Shown here one piece after another: positions 11,839-23,250 of a stretch of DNA of 64,000 nt; within the stretch, counting starts at the first letter, position 1, and each line of letters begins with the position of its first letter. This DNA comes from Citrus sinensis. Its lineage: Eukaryota; Streptophyta; Magnoliopsida; Sapindales; Rutaceae. Location: contig NC_068559.1 in the NCBI RefSeq assembly GCF_022201045.2, forward strand, positions 7,745,501-7,809,500. Direction: 5' to 3'. Made by a program: the position numbers and the translations under genes. The notes beneath the pieces were generated by a model. The model made no database searches. It was given only the letters and a program-made list of their open reading frames with translations, and was not told the DNA's origin.

Positions 11839-12766
11839 GTGATGGAGGTTAAATTATTAAATTGTTAGGCATACTTAAACTTGCTTTAATATTGTACCAT
11901 TTAATGTATGATCTCTTTGAATCATGGAGTCTCTGGGTGTATAAAGCAGCAACCATATTCATATTCATGTATGTTTGTCTCTTGCTTTTTGTTGTAGCAA
12001 TATAATAAATATATTATTTTGTACCTGATCAACAATTTAAGCAGTCATCAGTTTTGTTCCCTTTTCTTGTGTCCATTCCACACTTTAATTTCACAGCAGA
12101 GAAAAATTCTGAACTTACCATTCAGACACGAGTAGTGCTAGAGAGAGGGAAGCACGAGAGAAAGACGAGAGAATTTTGCTCTCTTTCTTTCTACCCACTC
12201 ACTCTCTCTCTATCCTTTTTTTCATTGTTTCTCTCATCTTTCTCTAGTGTTTTTCTACACCAAGTATTTTTTTTAAGACACAGGGTTGGACACAGGGTTG
12301 AAATTTAACGCTCTGTGGGACCCACCATTTAGTAACAAAATAAAGCCAAGGCTATGTTTGACCTGATCTACACATACGTATCATTGAAGTCTATTTGACT
12401 TGGAAACGGAAGCCAAGTTTAAAGAAATTCTATTGGAAGGGACAGATTGCTTTCTATTGAACCCAAAATACATAGCGATGATTTGGCAGCACAATGGTCA
12501 AACTGTCACCGTATATTATGTTATTGCTGGAATCAGCCAGGATAATTTTAACATAACGAGTCAGCACCGCGTAGCTTAATTAAAATGACTTGGTCATTTG
12601 CTTGTAACCTTCAATAATAAGAACTCACTTTTGATTGCTCCACAAGTATCCTTTCTCCTATGAGTGCATCTATATACATATAACATCAAACGCTAAGCAT
12701 TTCATTATCAATTTTCTCATAAAGCCCACATACACTAATCATCTCAATTAGCAAAAGATCACATAT
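11839..12766. other. Intergenic region with MITE and a presumed promoter
   Basis: Contains the likely 3' UTR of the coiled-coil gene (AATAAATATATT near 12004), one MITE copy (12134-12250) and the upstream region of the small gene at 12767. TATATACATATAA at about 12671, some 96 bp before that ATG, is a plausible TATA box. Confidence 0.5.
12134..12250. mobile_element. Small palindromic MITE, copy 1
   Basis: GTGCTAGAGAGAGGGAAGCA through GAGAGAAAGACGAGAGAATT to TTTCTCTAGTGTTTTT folds back on itself with GA-rich/CT-rich arms. A second copy with the same core (CGAGAGAAAGACGAGA and ...CCCACTTTCTCTCTC) is at 19274-19390, which supports a dispersed family. Confidence 0.6.
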
Positions 12767-13327
12767 ATGGCATCGACAAGCAGAGGGGGCTACCAATTTT
12801 TGGGCATATACGATGATGATATGTCAATACTTGAAAGTGGTTTGTATAAGAAAAGTTATGATATTGGTCATAGCGGTGGTAATTTTCATCATCATTTACA
12901 TGATGATGATGATGATGAAGATCAATCAGGAGCTGCTGCTGCTGCGGGCAAATCAAATGATAATATTGATCCAAGGTTGCTTATGCTGTTAAAATATTTC
13001 AGGGAGTTCTATGCTCGAGAAGCCGAGTTATTCAAGAAGGTTTTCCCTGGAATTCACGAAGAGTTTGCTGAGGCTTTCAGGAAAATTGGTGCGATGTTAT
13101 CCCAAGTGAAAATGCAACAAAGCCGAGTGAAGACTATGCAAAGAAGCTTGAGCCTTGGTTCACACCGTACACGAGGCATAGGCGGTGGCGAGCCTCCGGG
13201 GAGGCTTCAACGTTTCAAGGTCCGCACGGTGGTTGTGGACGGCGGTATTGGCCAGGGCCAGGGTGCCGCCGCCGGCAGCGGGGACCAAGGTGGACAGGGC
13301 GATACCAAGTCTATTAGTTCCAAATAA
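12767..13327 (+). CDS. Small intronless protein of unknown function, 186 aa
   Basis: The single open frame begins with ATG in a good context (CATATATGGCAT). The N-terminus has an aromatic/acidic stretch (YQFLGIYDDDMSI), then a His/Asp run (HHHLHDDDDDED) and an Ala run. The centre (RLLMLLKYFREFYAREAELF, then KKVFPGIHEEFAEAFRKIGA) looks like conserved amphipathic helices. The C-terminus is Arg- then Gly/Gln-rich and predicted disordered. No signal peptide or membrane segment. A TATA-like box lies about 96 bp upstream. Not recognised; the ordered centre and codon use suggest a real gene. The poly-Asp and poly-Ala tracts come from GAT and GCT trinucleotide runs and may vary in length. Confidence 0.75.
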   Translation: MASTSRGGYQFLGIYDDDMSILESGLYKKSYDIGHSGGNFHHHLHDDDDDEDQSGAAAAAGKSNDNIDPRLLMLLKYFREFYAREAELFKKVFPGIHEEFAEAFRKIGAMLSQVKMQQSRVKTMQRSLSLGSHRTRGIGGGEPPGRLQRFKVRTVVVDGGIGQGQGAAAGSGDQGGQGDTKSISSK

Positions 13328-13962
13328 ACTTAATTTTCATTCTTATGCTTTATTTTTTTATTTTATCCTCGAGTGAAAGTGAAATACTTCAAGCCTTTAG
13401 TTGTTGCTTAAGGATGATGTACGTATATTATTATTATTATTATTTACGAAGTTGTACATGATATTGTGAAATCTTCATAATCAAGCTTTTGTTATTTGTT
13501 GTACATTTTTTCTGTGGACATGTAAAATATCATGGATTTGCAATTGCAAGTTAAGAAAGAAAATTGTCCAAGTACGTAACTAAACTTCATTATTTTTTTT
13601 TTAAATTACTTATTAGTAATCTATATCGCTTTTTCGATTAAATTAAGTTGACTACCCTAAATATAAATCGATGAGCAAAAATAGAAAAAAACTAAGGAAA
13701 AAAAAAAGATATTACAGAAGTAAATGCTCTTTACTCGCTAGAGTAACAGAGTTTGAATTAATCTTATATTTTTAAAAAATAACTAAAATATTATTATTTT
13801 TTCAGATTTTTTACCTTCTTTAATATTCGATGGTCAATCAAATAAATCTATTAAAAAATTAAACTACACCGAATTCTTAGGAGCACACATAATGTTATAG
13901 CAACTAAAATTTTACTTTTTAAAAGAATAAAATAAAAGTGAAATAGCTGGATGAAATTTACC
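13328..13962. other. 3' flank and AT-rich intergenic DNA
   Basis: Includes the probable 3' UTR of the small gene and a short ATT run at about 13425-13445. No other gene seen. Confidence 0.4.
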
Positions 13963-14647
13963 TCATATGTAACACTCCAAATTTAACACGTGCGGTGCAC
14001 GCGAAGAAAGATGTTACTTACAAATCATAATCCTTACTCATAAATTTCAAATTAAAATACCTCAAATTTTTATTCAAATAAATTCACAAATCCATATTTC
14101 TAATACTAAATAATCTCTCATGAAGACATAAAATTAACAAAAGTCTCATAACTCCCCAACTACAAGTTCATAAAATAAATAACTGAAAAAAAAAACATGA
14201 GTTCATTCCTTCTCTTATTCAACTAGCAGAATAAAACAAAAACAAAAACAAATCTCTAACTCCAATGATAAGCACATCTCTTAACAAGAGTTATGATGGG
14301 GGGTGAGTCGTCAACTCGGTAAGTAAAACCATTTTTGACACACTAGGATTATCAATACCAAAAATATTGCAAGCCTTCTTTTTTATTAAAACATATATTA
14401 TAATTCATAAATTTCATAAAACGACATATTTTAATAAGATTTCATAAATTCATAGTAATTCAGAATATCAAAAGCATAGTCAATTATGAAAGCAAATCAC
14501 ATAGCACATACACAGAAAACAAAAGATTAGCTCATGTCACATGGTGTCACCTAGTCTCGATGACCCGACTAGAAACAAAATCAAAATTAGAATATCGTGT
14601 CCACACTCAGAATAGAAATTCAGTACTGGTCCAAAATAAATAAATAA

Positions 14648-14706
<59 letters not shown>

Positions 14707-16290
14707 CACGTACTATACGATTAGAATCAAAGTCAAAATAATTATGGACAATAAGCCAAAACATTCAAATTAGCTTTTCATATGTCATGACTTGTACGTG
14801 TCACTTTGCACTATATGTGGTACTTTGCGGCACTCTGTCCCTCAAGAGGTGCTCCCCATACAATTATAAATAATTTAAATCGTAAATAGGCACAAAACAT
14901 TCGTATCAGATTTATAAATGTCCATAACAAAAATTTTATAAACAAAATCATAAAAGGTAATCATGTAACAAAATAGCTTACATATTAAAAAGATTTATAA
15001 TATTTTGTTAAAAAATTTAGATTTGAAAACATTTACATAAACTAATTTTGTTATGAAAATCAGTTAATTTTTTTAAGTAGTATAAAAACACTTACAATAA
15101 TATCAAAATAATTATATATATCCAGTACATTAAGAATGAAGTTAATTACCTCGATAAAAAAAATTGATCTAACACACCTCTAAGCCTCTAAGAGGCTCAA
15201 ACACTTCCAACACTTTAAACAAATACAAGATATCACTATTAAGAACTTATTCCAAGAATCTGATTTTCTAATTCATACCCGTACTAGTCTACTTCTTAAA
15301 ATTTTAACTCTTAATCTAAATATCATAATCATATAATATTCTACAAAACTATTCTCAACATCCATGAGTACCGCATGTAAAATTTTCAAGAAGATCCGAT
15401 TAAAAAATCATTTTTAAAATTATTGGTTTCTTGACAAATTCGAAACTGTTTCACAGTGCCTTAACTGAACAGAACGGCTTCCAAGATTTTTATAAAATCA
15501 AATATTATTCAAAAAATTACGAAATTAAAAATATGAATACTAGACACATATATCAATCTCTTTTAAAATTTCGTAATTTTTAGAATTTTTTTATTACTAC
15601 AAACAATTTTGTGAAGTTTGTCATTCTGCTGAATTCGCAATTTTACAGTGCAGCAGTATCTGTTTCGAAAATACATATAAAATCGAAAACAATTCAAATC
15701 TCATGAAACAAAATTTATTCAATAAGCCCTACATGTTTAGTTTTCAGAAAGATAAGGTTCTTAAGAATAATCATTCAGAAAATATATGTTTAATTTCGAG
15801 ATACTCATATTGTCCAGAATAATCCAGTGTGCTTAATGCATCAAAGATTATTTAATAAGACTCAACGATAAATCAAAGCCTTAACAGAACTTAAACACGT
15901 CCTAAACCATGCGTTATGATCTGTAACAATATAAAATCATGCCAATTAAAACCCTAAATAGAGTGATAGGAAAACTTGTGGAGAATAGGGGGAGTAAACT
16001 TACCAACCGTTATAATTCTCTCCCAAACAAATGTTTGAATCCTAGGGTATAATTAAGTAGAGAGTAATGAGCAGCAGAGAAAAATAGAAGAAAAACGTTG
16101 TGGTCTTAGAGTTATGGAAGTGAGAAAAATATGAATTTATAGAGAATCTTAAGAAACCCTATTAAATTCGGAAAAGTAAATCTTTTCTAAAATTACCCTA
16201 TGAATAATCCTTATTAATAAGGGTAATAATGTCATTTATAAATTTCAATAAAATAAAATAAAATAAGAAAAATTTGGACGTTACATCATA
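13963..16290 (+). mobile_element. Solo LTR (probably Ty3/gypsy type), 2318 bp, TSD TCATA
   Basis: The element runs from TGTAACACTCC at 13968 to GGACGTTACA ending at 16285, with TG...CA termini extended to the short inverted repeat TGTAAC/GTTACA. It is flanked by a perfect 5-bp duplication TCATA (13963-13967 and 16286-16290). No gag-pol frame, primer-binding site or polypurine tract lies inside, so this is a single LTR left by recombination. The length is large for an LTR but within the range of some plant gypsy groups. Strand is uncertain because both termini are palindromic. Confidence 0.85.
14652..14697. repeat. TA dinucleotide microsatellite inside the solo LTR
   Basis: An uninterrupted (TA) run of about 22 copies follows short AAATAAATAA repeats and is followed by CACACACA. 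Confidence 0.9.
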
Positions 16291-17577
16291 AGTCTTATAG
16301 TTTAACATAAGGCTTTTAATAAATATAAAATTTCCAAAATGAACAGTGTTTCTGTTCAAAGTTAAGTCGGTAGAAGAAAAAAAAATATAAAATAGATGTG
16401 AATGTTGTGCAGGGTCCTACGCGACGTGTAGGCAACTAAGTAACAGGTTCTAGAAGTTATACCAATGTATAGACGTGGAGTGACGCTTCTAGCACCCGTC
16501 TATTTTTCTTATAAAACTCCTCTTATTGTATAGTTATAATTTTATCCTTTATATTTTAAATTGTATTAAATTTAAAATCTTATAAATCCACATAAATTTT
16601 TTTTCCTCCGACTCTTTCTCCACTAAAAGCTCTTAAAACTTATAAAGTTTCTTTTGCAAAAGAAAAGTCAACAGCAAAAGAGTAAGAATTTGATATAAAC
16701 TAATTTTTTTTCACTTAACAATTTGTGTTTGTAGGAAATATAATTTTTTAAAATTTTCATAAATGACTAATTTTATTAGAATGTTAGGAGACATTGACCC
16801 TTATGCTTATTTTATACATAATTATTTTGAAATAGAATGGCATGAACTAAAAGGAATAAACCTAAGATAAATAAAAAGTTAGTAACAATTATTAAGTGCA
16901 TGAGGCACGAAATATCTTTGCTGCAAAAAGAAGAAACTTGAATGAGCAAAGGTTGAAGAGAGAGATCTGAAAGGGGGCTGAAATTGAAGGGAAAAACTAG
17001 CTACGGGGATTTATTGAGGAAAAAAGATAAACAAACGCTATTTTAAGTATTAAAGAGAATATAAACAGAAAAGGAATTTAAAAAAAAATGGAGGGGTATT
17101 AATAGCAACACCCTATTAATAAAATAAAATAAAATAATAAGTGGGTGCAGGAAAGAATTATGTTAAAATAAATAAACTCATCTTTTAATTTGATATAATG
17201 TAACGTTAGGTTAGATTAGGTTATAAGTAAAGAATTATGTAATATATATATATAATAAAAACATGCGGACACAAATTGCCAAGCTATGTGGGCCATGTCA
17301 ATTGTTAAGTGGAACCATTTCGTCATAACACAAGTCTCAATCGAACTTGTGTAGCACGGGCATGTTACTGGAAAGAGTTAACGTTCATGATTTCAAACCA
17401 AAAACGTAAGGTAGAAAGCGAATCTTCTTAATTTCAATGATTGCACACTCTTCCGCCACCTGTCTTTCCCACCTCATCAGCCTCATGACATAAATCCTCA
17501 GCTGCCTAAATGTTCAAGCATGTTAGAAGCAAACGGGGCAATACTAGCAAAAATTAACGCATACCCTAATCATCATC
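16291..17577. other. AT-rich intergenic region upstream of the UGT
   Basis: No gene found. The last 250 bases form the presumed 5' flank of the glycosyltransferase pseudogene; no clear TATA box at the expected distance could be singled out. Confidence 0.4.
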
Positions 17578-18932
17578 ATGAGTAACACACAGAGAAACTA
17601 TAGTGTGTTGATGTTCCCATGGTTAGCTCATGGTCACGCATTTCCATTTCTAGAGCTAGCCAAGAAGCTTGCCAAGAGATCAAATTTCCACATATGTTTT
17701 TGTTCAACGCCATCCATTCTCAATTCCATTAAACAATCGGATAAATTTTCACTCTCAATACAACTTATTGAGCTTCATCTCCCCTCATCGCCGGAGCTTC
17801 CTCCTCAGTATCACACGACTAAAGGTTTGCCGCCTCATCTCATGCCCACTCTCAAAAAGGCCTTTGACATGGCTAGCTCTAGTTTCTTCAACATACTGAA
17901 AAATCTAAGCCCCGATATTTTGATTTATGATTTGATTCAGCCCTGGGCGCCGGCGCTAGCTTCGTCACTTAATATTCCGGCTGTTTATTTTCTTGTTAGC
18001 TCTGCAGCGACGAGCGCTTTCATGGTTCACGCCATTAAGAAAAACTCATCAGGTGATGCTTACAATGATGATGAAGAGTTTTCTTTTTCATCAATTTTTA
18101 TGCATTATTATTATATGAAATCCTATTTTTCCAACATGGTTGAGTCACCATCTACAAAAAGGCTTCTTCAATGCTTCGAACGCTCCTGCAACATCGTCTT
18201 GATCAAGAGTTTCCGTGAACTCGAAGGGAAATACATTGATTATCTATCTGATTTGATAAAGAAGAAGGTGGTTCCTGTTGGCCCTCTAGTTCAAGACCCT
18301 ATTGAGCAAAGTGATCATGAAAAGGGAGTAACGGAAATCATTCAGTGGCTTGACAAGAAGGAGAGATCATCAACGGTGTTTGTTTCTTTTGGTAGTGAGT
18401 ACTTTCTATCCAAAGAAGAAATGGAAGATATAGCCCTAGGGTTAGAGTTAAGTGGAGTAAATTTCATTTGGGTTGTTAGGTTTCCCTGGGAGTGAAAGTT
18501 AAGGTTGATGAAGAGTTGCCAGAGAGTTTTCTAGAGAGGACTAAAGAGAGAGCAATGGTTATCGAAGGTTGGGCCCCGCAAATGAAGATTCTAGGGCACC
18601 CTAGCATCGGAGGTTTTGTGAGTCACTCTGGATGGAGTTCAGTGATGGAGAGCATGAAGCTTGGTGTTCCAATTATCGCGATGCCCATGCATGTTGATCA
18701 GCCACTGAATGCAAGATTGGTTGAAGATGTTGGCATTGGACTAGAGGTAAGAAGAAACAAGTGTGGGAGGATTCAGAGGGAAGAGATGGCAAGGGTTATC
18801 AAAGAGGTGGTAATGGAGAGAGAGGGAGAGAAATGGGAGAGAAAAACAAGAGAAATGGGAGAGAAAATAAAAGAGAAAGGGGAGGAAGAGATAGAATGGG
18901 TAGCGGATGAATTGATCCATATTTGTGGATGA
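17578..18932 (+). pseudogene. UDP-glycosyltransferase (UGT94-like) with one frameshift
   Basis: Family 1 UGTs transfer a sugar from a UDP-sugar to small molecules; this group often adds a second sugar to a flavonoid glucoside. The first frame (17578-18495, 305 aa) has the N-terminal LAHGHAFPFLELAKKL with the conserved catalytic His at about residue 20, and STVFVSFGSEYFLS before the C-terminal domain. It ends at WE-stop. A second frame from about 18489 continues with VDEELPESFLERTKERAM and the PSPG donor-binding box from 18570 (WAPQMKILGHPSIGGF ... HVDQ). The two parts total about 451 aa, the normal family length, so a single-base loss (or equivalent) near 18486-18490 explains the break. The PSPG box has HSGW instead of the usual HCGW. 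Intronless, as is common for this group. Pseudogene or assembly error. Confidence 0.85.
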
Positions 18933-19273
18933 TTGTCTACATAATCTAATATGTATACATTAGTGTGTGCAAATTTAATTCATGTTTATTACAGTTAAGC
19001 TTATTAATCTTATTCTGTTCGAAGTAATTATGTTTAAGCATTGTGGTTTGGTAGTTATCTCTTATCAATGGACTTGTGTAGTTATCTTATTATTTTATTG
19101 TACAAATTTAAATAAATTGGGTAAGGTTGCTTTGGTAAATTCCCTATTAATAAATTTAATATGCACAACAGGAGAGAACGATATACGTATACACTTTGGT
19201 TTTGAAGAAGTGATTCGGTGATGGGTGATATATATTGGAGTCAAAGGAGTTCAATAGACCTTTTATTTGTTAA
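18933..19273. other. 3' flank of the UGT pseudogene
   Basis: No motif recognised. A short phrase (TGGGTGATA...GAGTCAAAGGAG...TTCAATAGACCTTTTATTTGTT) recurs at 19498-19550 on the other side of the MITE, a local imperfect direct repeat. Confidence 0.4.
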
Positions 19274-19390
19274 GCAATGCTAAAGAGGGAGAAAAACGAG
19301 AGAAAGACGAGAAAAAAATGAGAGAATTTTACTATCTCTCTACCCAGCCCACTTTCTCTCTCTTTCTTCTCTCTCTTTAGCATTTTTTGC
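19274..19390. mobile_element. Small palindromic MITE, copy 2
   Basis: GCAATGCTAAAGAGGGAGAA at the left is the approximate reverse complement of TCTCTCTTTAGCATTTTTTG at the right. The core matches the copy at 12134-12250. Confidence 0.65.
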
Positions 19391-19573
19391 TGTGGGTGCA
19401 ATTTGCCGGTTGTTGTTTAGTTGCGTTTGTTTGCTATCAAGCAGAGATCAAAGCTCACTAAATAATAAGTTGTCTATTACGTTTATACCACACGATATGG
19501 GTGATCCAAGAGTCAAAGGAGATCAAATTCAATAGACCTTTTGTTTGTTTGCCACGTGCAGATCGCCAGCTGT

Positions 19574-19880
19574 CACTACAACAAAAACATGAATTACCAA
19601 GGGAAAACTTCCCTCGGTAATTTCACAAATCCCTCGGCAATACTTATTAACGATGGAAAATTACCATTGAAGTCTGTACGCTTATCGTTAATTCTATAAT
19701 TCCAATGGTCTCTCGAAAAAATGAATTATTACCTAGGAGCACTTCTCTCGGTAAAAATAAAACAACTCCATCAAAAAATGCAATCAAACGATGAATAAAA
19801 ACATTTCGTAAGGACATATTTTCTTATTAACAGTATATTTCCAACAGAATATATCCGTCGGTAAAAATGTGTAACCTTTG
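19574..19880. mobile_element. Left end of a CACTA (En/Spm) element, right end not found
   Basis: Begins CACTACAACAAAAACATGAA, the CACTA terminal signature. Short subterminal repeats CCCTCGGTAA / CTCTCGGTAA / CGTCGGTAAAAA follow in both orientations, as is usual in this superfamily. No matching TGTAGTG end could be located downstream, so the element is truncated or interrupted. Confidence 0.6.
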
Positions 19881-20744
19881 GAAAAATTAGATTTGAACCA
19901 TATTTTAAAGCTTCGAAAATACTGAATAGTCCCTTGAAAGCATGCAACTTTTTTTTAATTGTGTTGACCAATTTTTACTCGAATTATATAACTGAAGTGT
20001 AATAAAATTAAAACAATTACTAAAAAAATATAATTAAGTGCATTATATTAGAATAATAATCCAATACTTTGAACAATACATGTAATAAAGATAAATGTTA
20101 GTTCATTCATTGTTCAGTTCATTCGTTGTTCAACTTCATATATACAAAATGATTCTTCATCTGCCTTTGTTTTTACACTTAAAAGAAGATGGATTGTACA
20201 TTCTTACTTCTTAATACTCCATAAAGTATTCTGCTCATCGCTTTGAATTTGTTCCTCATCTTCATCTTAATGAACAAGCTCCTACATTATTTGAAAACCA
20301 TAGTAATAGTATATTATAACACTCTTTTAGCATACACCAACTACCAAACAAGCATAGGACATATATTTTGCAACTTTCACCATGGAACAATTTGTATACT
20401 ATGTTTGGGGAATAAATAGAATATTGAAAATGAAATGCCACGCATCGACGAGAAGGTTTTGGTGATTGAAAGTTATCCTTATAGGGTACCCGACCTATAC
20501 CAAGTATATTCTCCAAATAAACTGATACGCGGGATACGCCACGGCAGAGTCAAGGAATTGAAGAAAATATCCAAAAATGACCATCACACGTGATGTCCCA
20601 ATAGAATATTTGATTTGATTTCATCAAATCAAGAATATTCTGTCAGAAAAAGGGAGACAACTGACTACAATGTCTGTAAAAAACCAAAAGCAGCACATAA
20701 AGGAAAATTGTCCTTTATTGTCACGCTTGCTACACACCAGACAA
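19881..20744. other. AT-rich DNA of unclear origin
   Basis: May be interior of the truncated CACTA element. The 84-aa minus-strand open frame at 20262-20516 has no motif I recognise, so it is not called a gene. Confidence 0.4.
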
Positions 20745-22550
20745 TAGGGATGGCAATGGGGAGGCAAGGGGAGGGGACCAATCTCCCCGTACCCATCTCT
20801 GATATTTTGCGTATGTCTTTGTCTCCGTCAGAATTGCTTGAGAGAATCTCTATCCCCTTCCCGAATAATAATAAGGGATCCCCAATCACCGAATAACTAA
20901 TACATTTTTTTTTATTTTAAGTTAATCATATTAAAATAAAAAATTCAAATAAAAGTAAAGTTCGAAATATATCTTACATTAACATTGATCCATTACAAAA
21001 GTCACATGCGAAATACAAATTATCAAATAATTATCTTTGTCAATTTTCATAATCCTACAATAAAAAGAAAAAAAAGAAATTACTTTTATATCAACAATAA
21101 AATAAATGAAATAAATGTGGATAATTAATATTTTTAATAAAATTGTTTACCTCACGCTCCTCCTATTCTTCCTCGAGGAATGTAGCAAATTGAGAGATAA
21201 CCTCATATTTCAAACCTAAAACAATAAAAATGATATAAGCAACATAACTTGTAAGTGAAATATTAATAATTGTATAATATAATTACAATGTAAAATAAAC
21301 TCATACTGCCATTGTAAACTCGTAGCCAACTTTGACATTACATTAAGGTCTCCGATGTGCTTGGATGAAGTTTGTTACAGTGTGGGCTTACAACTCTACC
21401 ACTGGTTTAAAAGCTTATTTGAAAGCACTAGTTGTAATTGGAATTGCCGAAATATCTCTAGCAATTCGAGCCAATATAGGACACCTATGAGCATTTGTCT
21501 TCCACCAACTCAAAATATTAAAATCTTCCATCCATGGTATAACTTTTTCATCCAAATAAGAATCTAATTCATCTACAACAACAGCACAATCTCCATTGTT
21601 TACATAATCATCAAAACCTATCATCCATTTGGTTGCTTTCTTATAAGAATCCTCTGTAGATCTAGTAGAAGAACTACTACCAGTATAATCAAAGCAATAA
21701 ACAGTTGGTGGAAACTTCAATTGATACTCTTCCACTAATTCCGGCAAAAGGTGACCACTTTCCCAACATACAATTCTTTTTCATCACCATAAACCATAGA
21801 AAAGTAATAATCAATGAACTTCTTTTTATACCTTGGATCAAAGATACAGGCCACACCCAAAATTCCACTCATATCTTGCCAATATTTATCAAATTTCAAT
21901 AACATCAAATGAGCCATCTGTTGAATCCTATTACAAGGTGATAAAAGCCAATATTGTAAAGATAATTTAATCTCACACACATGTTGCAAGAATACATTCG
22001 ATGTCGGATACTGAGTTCCTGAAAATAACTTAGTGACATTATAAAAACTTTTCAAATTCTCTTCCAATATGATGGCAAACTGTCAATCTTCCTTAGTAGG
22101 ACAACACTTATATTGTCCATCAATATGCTTTAATCGAACAAAAACATTTTTATATTGCAAAGTATATGAAATCATAAGATATGAGGAATTCCACCTAGTA
22201 GGACAATCAAGTACTCATTTTTTTTTATCATATTTAACATTTGAACAACTAGCAAATTCTTCAAACTTCTCATTCTTTTACATGATCCAGTCCAAAAAAC
22301 AAACACTCTCACGAATTTTTGCAATTCCATCTCTAATCACAGTCATCCCTTCTTTGATAATCAAATTTAATATATGGGCACAACAATGAATGTGAATTAA
22401 TTGTCCACGCAAGATGGGATCATCTCTATTAAGCTTAATCAAAAGATATCCCATCATGCGGTCATTGGTAGAGCAATTGTCCACAGTCATAGTGATTGTA
22501 AATGTGAAAAACACTTGGAAAAAGAGATGTGAGATCATGTCAAATTTTTA
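20745..22550 (-). mobile_element. hAT transposon remnant
   Basis: The left terminus TAGGGATGGCAATGGG followed by a G-rich patch (20745-20780) is a common hAT-family end in plants. A broken minus-strand hAT transposase lies inside (21415-22538). The opposite terminus was not identified; DNA right of 22550 looks like other element types, so the right half has probably been lost. Confidence 0.6.
21415..22538 (-). pseudogene. hAT-family transposase (RICESLEEPER/DAYSLEEPER-like), fragmented
   Basis: Three minus-strand blocks in N-to-C order. 22278-22538 contains TVDNCSTNDRMMGYL and HIHCCAHILNLIIKEG, the hAT catalytic region. 21735-22067 contains FYNVTKLFSGTQYPTSNVFL and KYWQDMSGILGVACIFDPRY. 21415-21747 contains the C-terminal dimerisation motif (ELDSYLDEKVIPWMEDFNIL then SWWKTN, ARIARDISAIP). 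Frame changes separate the blocks and the N-terminal BED zinc finger is missing. The end (SESAFS-type motif) is degraded to SAFK. Not functional. Confidence 0.85.
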
Positions 22551-22867
22551 AGGTTTATTGACACTTTGGAAGTCAATTGTAAATATCTTCAAGTCTTGGA
22601 TTGTAGGCTTGGTTACTAAAATGCTCAAGCTTGGTTTGCTTGGACGCGTGGTTGTAGGTGGGTTGCCAAACCACATAAAATTATCATGTTTATTTTCTCT
22701 ACCTTTAACGCTTTAAATTTACTTGTTAAAATTATTATTATTGATTCTGGTAACTGTTGGTATTGAATTATGGTATTGTTTTTTGAAGAAGTTTTTTAAA
22801 CCCAATTCACCCTCTCTTGGGTTGCTTAGCTAAACTTTCACCAATAATTTGACAACTGTAGTATTTT
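22551..22867. other. Possible retrotransposon LTR fragment
   Basis: The string AACCCAATTCACCCTCTCTT, GGGTTGC at about 22799-22825 resembles the 3' end region of Ty1/copia LTRs (ATTCACCCCC...TTGGGTTG). No partner LTR or coding sequence is present. Weak call. Confidence 0.3.
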
Positions 22868-23110
22868 TCCAAGGCTTAATTAATTAACATGGACTTTTTG
22901 TGAGAAGGAAATGGAGGGAAGATTATCAACACTATCAATGACGACGTCTTTCGGGTAAAAAATCGGGTCATCCTCACCCCCAACCAATTCATTTTCAATA
23001 GGTTTTTGCAACTCCATTAATTTATCTCTGAAGGAAAGTTGCTTAGGATTATCACCATCCTCACCCTAAGTCCTAAGCTTGGCGTTCTTTGTCGAGTGGT
23101 CGTTCTTTAT
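22868..23110 (-). pseudogene. LINE ORF1 N-terminal fragment
   Basis: Minus-strand reading gives NPKQLSFRDKLMELQKP ... DDPIFYPKDVVIDSVDNLPSIS then FSQKV. This matches the N-terminal pattern of plant L1-type ORF1 (S-[FW]-[KR]-D-K-L ... NG-[IM]-P-[SA]-I-x-F-S-[EQ]), which precedes the DUF4283 domain. A stop interrupts it upstream, near 23070. Short and isolated. Confidence 0.5.
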
Positions 23111-23250
23111 TGGCGAGGTTGGGTTTTTTTCAAGGTTCATACTTTTTTTTTTAGTTAAAAGCTTATTCTTAATATTGTTACTTTTAATAATGATAAATAA
23201 CTAAATAGTATTACTCTTATTATTATTAGGAAAATGATAAATAAACTCAA

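Noticed and set aside
20262-20516. 84-aa minus-strand ORF between CACTA and hAT remnants
   Set aside because: No recognisable motif, and no neighbouring exon; could be chance in this region.
20665-20896. Overlapping ORFs of 74 and 93 aa at the hAT left end
   Set aside because: They cover the G-rich terminal region of the hAT element and read in both strands without a domain.
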